Assembly (NCBI GenBank): GCA_012932295.1
Contig: JAAONU010000016.1
Location: 15,540,111 to 15,604,110 of the forward strand
From: Cyclina sinensis
Taxonomy: Eukaryota > Mollusca > Bivalvia > Venerida > Veneridae
Length of the DNA stretch: 64,000 bases
Direction: 5' to 3'
In this document: one piece after another, positions 59,098 through 64,000 of the stretch
How positions within the stretch are numbered: position 1 is the first letter of the stretch
Layout: the number at the start of each line of letters is the position of its first letter
Made by a program: the position numbers and the translations under genes
The notes under the pieces: generated by a model
The model's database searches: none
Told to the model about the DNA's origin: nothing
Seen by the model: the letters and a program-made list of their open reading frames with translations, nothing else

Positions 59098-62000
59098 ATG
59101 AGGAGAAACATGTCTGTTGAAGCAAATGTCAAATACAAAAAAATGCGCAACAAAGATGATTTCTTAGATATACAGGTTGGTAGTCAGCTGTCTTAAGTGA
59201 TTTGTTTGAATCCTTTTTGTTCTCAGTTTTTGCCATAGAACTCAAGTGATTTAGTATTTAATACCATAAGTTTCTGACAATGCCTGCTTTGGTCTCTGTT
59301 TATTCATTTGGAATATGGTTTTGGAACTTGTTCAAGTCATGATATTTTGTTTGTAAAGAAAATTGTATCTTAAAGGGTTAACTTAGATGATTGTAGATGG
59401 TGCCTTGAAAATCAGATACAGAATTAACTTTGAAAGTTGATCTGTAGAAAATTAAAGCCTGAAACAAAATGCAGAGAGCTTGATAGATAATATCGTTCAT
59501 TAAATAATTTTGATATCTGAATTTTACATCTACAGCTCAAATGGTGTAAAAGACAAGATATAGGCAGCGAAACTCAAGACAGTTTAATGAAATAGAAATT
59601 ATTCACAATATATTTTCCAACATGTTACAGCATACTGTCTTTGAAATGTGATTTTGTGTTTATAGTTTCAGAAACCTCCTCCAAAGTTTCCAACCAAGGC
59701 TATTGCTCTTGCTGTAACATTGTTTGTTCTAGGAAGTGTGCTTCTTATAATAGGATCTCTCTTACTCACTGGATACATTGATGCTGAGGTAAGTATAAAG
59801 TTATAAAATCTTCTTTTGTTTATTATACAATTATAAACCATTCCAGAAATTAGTACCTCCCTGAAAACATCCCTTGCATCCCAAACTTTAATACTCAAAC
59901 AATTTAAAAGATATCAATATGAAACTTTGAATCCTCAGCTTATCATGACAAGAGACATTTGTAACACAAGGGGCATTATTCTGAAAGCTATATTTTTTTA
60001 GTTATGTCCCCTTTTTAACATTTTTTTTCATCAAAATTGCTTATTAAGTTGAATATTTCAAAACTATCAATGTATCAATATCAAACTTGAACTGCTTGCT
60101 AATCATGACAAGAGGCAGTTGTAACACAAAGGGCATTATTCTGAAAGCTATATTTTTGGAGTTATAACTTATATTTTTTGTCGAAATTGCTTATTAAGTT
60201 GAATTGTCAAAGATATCAGTATGAACAATATCAACATCTTGATATGAAACGTCAGTGGTATATAGACCTCCTTCAGGAGTAGTGCACAAGAACCATAACT
60301 ATGGCCCCATGGTTGACATGTAAAACAGACGAGCATTGGCACCGCTCAGTGGAGCTCTTGTTATAGCTGTAGTGTGATTGTTATGTTGTTTGTTAGAGAA
60401 ACAGATTCATATAAACTACATGAAGCATTTATTATCTGCAAAGATCTATCCCATGGTCTTCCAACTGAAAAAAGTATATTTGTAAACGATTCTTTGCTGA
60501 CATCTTAATCTGTTGAACTGTTAAATAAAGCTTTTGTGATAGTCTCCGGTAGATTAATTCTTTTTATTTTATCGAAATTTCCTGAAAAACTGCTTTTAAA
60601 AATTACATGTATCTATCTGTAAAAAATCTGACTAAAAGGGTTTATTTATTTAGGTGTCATTATAATTTCGTTTTCCGTATGACAAGAAATATCAACAACA
60701 ATTTTGTTAAAAATAAGAAGGAAAGCAAACATATTATTATAAGATCAATATCTTACAAAGGTGTGCCTTGCAGCTATTATTTTCTTTCTGCATACACAAA
60801 CTCACATGTTGTATATATCAATACTTTCTTACAAACGTGTGCCTTGCAGCTGTTATTTTCTTTCTGCATACACAAACTCACATGTTGTATATATCAATAC
60901 TTTACAAAAACAGATTTCTGAAATGCTAGAAATAAAATATAGAAAAAAGGTCCATATGGCAAAAGATGCTAAATTTCATAAGGTCTTGAATATCTTGCTT
61001 GTAGGAAGAATGAAAGAAGAGCTAAATAATGCACTTTTATTATCAATTATTCTTTGAATTTGTATCAAAGAATAAAACAAATTTTAGTTAATATAGAATG
61101 AACATGTTGTTGATGAGCGAGATGTTTAATTCTGTCATTTTGTCCATTTTGAAAGCTTTCAGAGTTGTTCAAATAAATGAAATCGTAGTTTACATTTTTG
61201 AAAAGGAATGCTTTCAATATTATATGTGTTTTACATAACTCAAGCTTCAGTTTTGTACAATCCATGGTCATTTTTCAGAGTCTTTCATGTGTTGAATAAT
61301 TCATGTTCAAGTCAGGAATAAAACATACAAAATAGTAATAATAATACAATAAAATGATGTTTATTCTGCAACAAAATTCATGCGATATAAGGCAGTATGT
61401 CACCTTGAAAATTGCTGAAGTTCTACAAAGTTATACGCAACTTAAGCGACATAGTGACAGTCTAGCAGTCCTTTAATAGGCGGATGGTCACGTGACTGTC
61501 TTAATGGCGGTGGTCAATTTATCAATTATGGAACTGTCTATTGCCTTTAAGTGAGGAAGATATGATGAAATATTGACCTTGAAAAAGTCATATGGACCTT
61601 GAAAAAGTGATATGGGCATAGCCCTAGGTTGGTATCACTTTTTCCAAGTCATTAAATTCTCATATCCAAGGTTGATAAATCTTCATATTGATTGAACCAA
61701 AAAGGCAACAATAGTTTTATTATTAAGTTGACCACCAGCTATTTTCATAAGCAAGTAAAAGTTGACTGTGTTTTTCTGAAGGCATATTTGATGGACAATG
61801 GTGGGGAAATATGTGATTAATGTTAGCTCATTCATCACATATCCTATTACTTTAAGCATGATTAATTTCACATTGGTCAGTGAGTTAATCATGATAACAT
61901 GAATTGATCATGCTTGTACAAATGAAAATCAGGTTATCTAAGATTTGAAAATAAATTGATAATTCTTGATGTAATCTTGATGTTTGATCAGCTGTACATT

Positions 62001-62483
62001 TCAAGGTGATTTAACTGTCTTTTTTTTGTATAGGTGGAATTTTATGTATCTTGAAGAAGTACATGTGTACGTTTATTCCAACAGAATGACAAAGACTTTG
62101 AATTCATGCCATATTTTTGGAGGGAATTTATTTTATGAATTTAAATTGTTCATCTTAAATTTCGTATATTAGTGTGAACTGAAATTTGATTTGGTGAGTA
62201 TTTTGATATTAACAAGAAATGATAGAAACTGAAGAATAACAGTGTGAGTGATAGTACCTAGATATAATGTTCCTAAAATATGCTTCTTTCAGTGTGTATT
62301 GTATTGTATTTACAACTTACTTATAGATAATTTTCTGCTTTTCAGTATGGTGACAGAACTTGGCCTGTGATAATTTTAGGTTCCATAATGTTCATTCCTG
62401 GCTTCTACCATGTGCGGATAGCATACTATGCTTACCAGGGTTATGCCGGCTATTCTTATGAAGACATTCCAGAGTTTGAGTGA
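59098..62483 (+). CDS. TMEM230: Transmembrane protein 230 (DUF872), three coding exons
   Basis: A small two-pass membrane protein of secretory, endosomal and synaptic-type vesicles, linked in vertebrates to vesicle trafficking. Exons are 59098-59175, 59666-59788 and 62346-62483, all joined in phase 0 with GT-AG introns, giving 112 residues (human short form 120). The N-terminus is polar and ends [18 protein letters not shown]. Helix 1 (about 38-61) is [24 protein letters not shown] short loop GYIDAEYGDRTW leads to helix 2 (about 74-90), then [20 protein letters not shown] and the acidic end [28 protein letters not shown]-type and GYSYEDIP are the family signatures. ATG 59098 is the first Met; a second lies at residue 5. 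No disabling change is seen. Confidence 0.93.
59940..60365 (+). repeat. Two-unit repeat in TMEM230 intron 2
   Basis: Two units of about 160 bp share ATGACAAGAG, TTGTAACACAA(A/G)GGGCATT ATTCTGAAAGCTATATTTTT and GAAATTGCTTATTAAGTTGAA. The end CATTGGCACCGCTCAGTGGA GC is of the same kind as GAGCACCGCTAGGCGGAGCA at 35279. Confidence 0.55.
60752..60903 (+). repeat. 76-bp tandem duplication in TMEM230 intron 2
   Basis: CTTACAAAGGTGTGCCTTGC AGC...GTATATATCAATACTTT occurs at 60752 and again at 60828 with few changes. The open frames across it are artefacts. Confidence 0.85.
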
Positions 62484-64000
62484 TTAGCTTCCAGTGTGTC
62501 CAGCATTTTGTCATATTTTCATTGTATTTTAATCTTCTTTAAAAGTATTAGTGTATTTAATCTTTACTTTTTGAAGAGTGTTAGTGATATGCCATAGAAT
62601 CCTGTAGATGATTATTGATTTTTTTCCCTTCTTTATGGGTTGAAACTGGGTTTTAATATTACAGAAAAATGGTACTAATGTATAAGAAAATTGCGTAATT
62701 TGAAAATAGATATTTTATCGAACTTTTACAGAAGTGATTTTGGTATCCAATGTGATAGCGAACCCTGACTTGAAATTAAAATGGCTGCCAAGTACAAGTA
62801 AAAAGAGATATATTGATGCTCTGTGAAATAGTGAATAACTTATATTATTTTAGGAAATCCTTGAAATGGATTTGGAATCTTTAATTTATGTTTCATTGAA
62901 TAAAGCCATGTTTTCAGTTCTGATAAAATATTTGATTACCCTTCCTTGAAAAAATCCCTGTATTTTGATTGTTCACTGGTCCCGCTAAATCGATGTTATA
63001 CAAGCTAGGCAGGTAATATTATGAGTTTCCCTGTCAAGGACTCCATTGCTAAATTATATTAAGATATGGAAAGATGCACTGATTTCACTCAAAGGCTATC
63101 TCAGACTGTTGACCTGGTTTTTAGTTAACTAAAAGTCAGTTGAGGTATTCTGCTCACCCCGGCATTGCCAGTGGCGTCAGTGTCATGATGTCACACCTTG
63201 CTTAAAGTTTTGCATGCGAGTTACTATCATGCATATATCTTACTAACCAGCAATGCCTACTGATTAATTCTTCAGTAATGACTTCAGAGGCATTAAACAA
63301 ACAAGTTAGACCATTCTTGACCAAATTTTCTGTAACAAATATAATCCAAATCTTCATGAATTACACATGAAATTAAATAGAAAAAAGTAGCATTTCTCAA
63401 CATTGTTATATGTATTGAAGTTAATCAAGTAGGCATTACCTATAAAGGCAATGGGATCTACTAAGGGGAATTAAAACAATTAGCTTGAAAAATTATATGT
63501 GAACTTTAAATAATCCAGTATTTGTCAAGGAATGGTTATAAGAAGTTTTTCAAGTTGTTTATGCAGATGTATTACTGGTATAGAACGAATATCTTTCTAA
63601 CTTGATGGCTTAGGTGATATGAATTCTAGGATGGTAATATTTCCACATATAACACTTCCAAAACTATATAGTAGCAAATGACATAATATTCTTTACATCT
63701 TGAAATATTTTTTTAGGGGTTACATAACTAAATAGTGGTTTGTTGTAAAAGATCTGTATATTTTTATGTGAAAAAGTGTGAAAGTTTATTTGATGAGAGA
63801 GAGTGAAATAAAGTGATCACTGTCCTGAATTATGGACAATGTATCCATGTTACTTTGCAACACTGTGCAATATTTTTAAAGCTTTAATAGTAATTCTTTT
63901 CTGTGTTGATAGTTGTTTCAGTGTTACTTATTTCCAAATTTTTTACAGTCAAGGGACACAATCTTTTGCCTTAATGTGAAAATGCATCATGTCCCTTGGT
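62484..64000 (+). other. TMEM230 3' UTR and downstream sequence
   Basis: No further exon is seen. Candidate AATAAA signals lie at 62899-62904 (TTGAATAAAGCC) and 63807-63812 (GTGAAATAAAGTG). The first would give a 3' UTR of about 430 bases. Confidence 0.5.

Noticed and set aside
60607..61057. Two overlapping open frames of 104 and 98 codons
   Set aside because: Both run through the 76-bp tandem duplication inside the TMEM230 intron and share repeated peptide only because of it.

Overview
This window is animal nuclear DNA, and the repeat content points to a bivalve mollusc. The evidence is AT-rich, intron-bearing sequence; several families of tandem units rich in GACCTTGACC with (ACGG)n tracts, a style known from bivalve 'pearl'-type elements; and decayed LTR and LINE retrotransposons. 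A venerid-like clam is my guess, but the species cannot be fixed from sequence alone. There are no prokaryotic operons or CRISPR arrays.

Only two host protein genes can be supported, both in the right-hand third. N-acetylglucosamine kinase (NAGK, minus strand, nine coding exons, 45663-56766) can be followed from start to stop codon. It carries a one-base frameshift in exon 7. TMEM230 (plus strand, three coding exons, 59098-62483) is intact. They lie head to head. An ETS-type ACTTCCGG site and a strong splice donor just upstream of NAGK suggest a shared bidirectional promoter, with a TMEM230 non-coding first exon near 56820-56884.

The left 10 kb is a nested retroelement. A minus-strand Ty3/Gypsy element with Gmr1-like order (gag, protease, integrase, with reverse transcriptase apparently beyond the left edge) is split at its protease by a 6.7-kb L1-like LINE. 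About 330 bp of its integrase core has been inverted in place between 7-bp inverted repeats.

From 10 to 36 kb the DNA is mostly mobile elements. These are pearl/Helentron-like tandem-unit elements; a TTAA-flanked inverted-repeat element (18943-23252) with a 5'-truncated LINE inside it; a second copy of that element at about 31.9-33.3 kb in the opposite orientation; two inverted loci of an AGCAGACT minisatellite element (16.4-17.6 and 30.7-31.9 kb) that appears to have inserted into the same TTAA family; a CR1-like LINE with a 2A-like motif (23.9-27.3 kb); a large hairpin at 32.3 kb; and a hAT-like element (33293-36477).

From 36 to 45.6 kb there are tandem-unit repeats (347-bp and 107-bp periods) and unremarkable AT-rich DNA. 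NAGK introns hold tRNA-derived SINEs, a 40-bp minisatellite apparently grown from a SINE tail, and a regular 145-bp array. Between the two genes lie a 5S rRNA-like relic and a dimer of tRNA-like elements.
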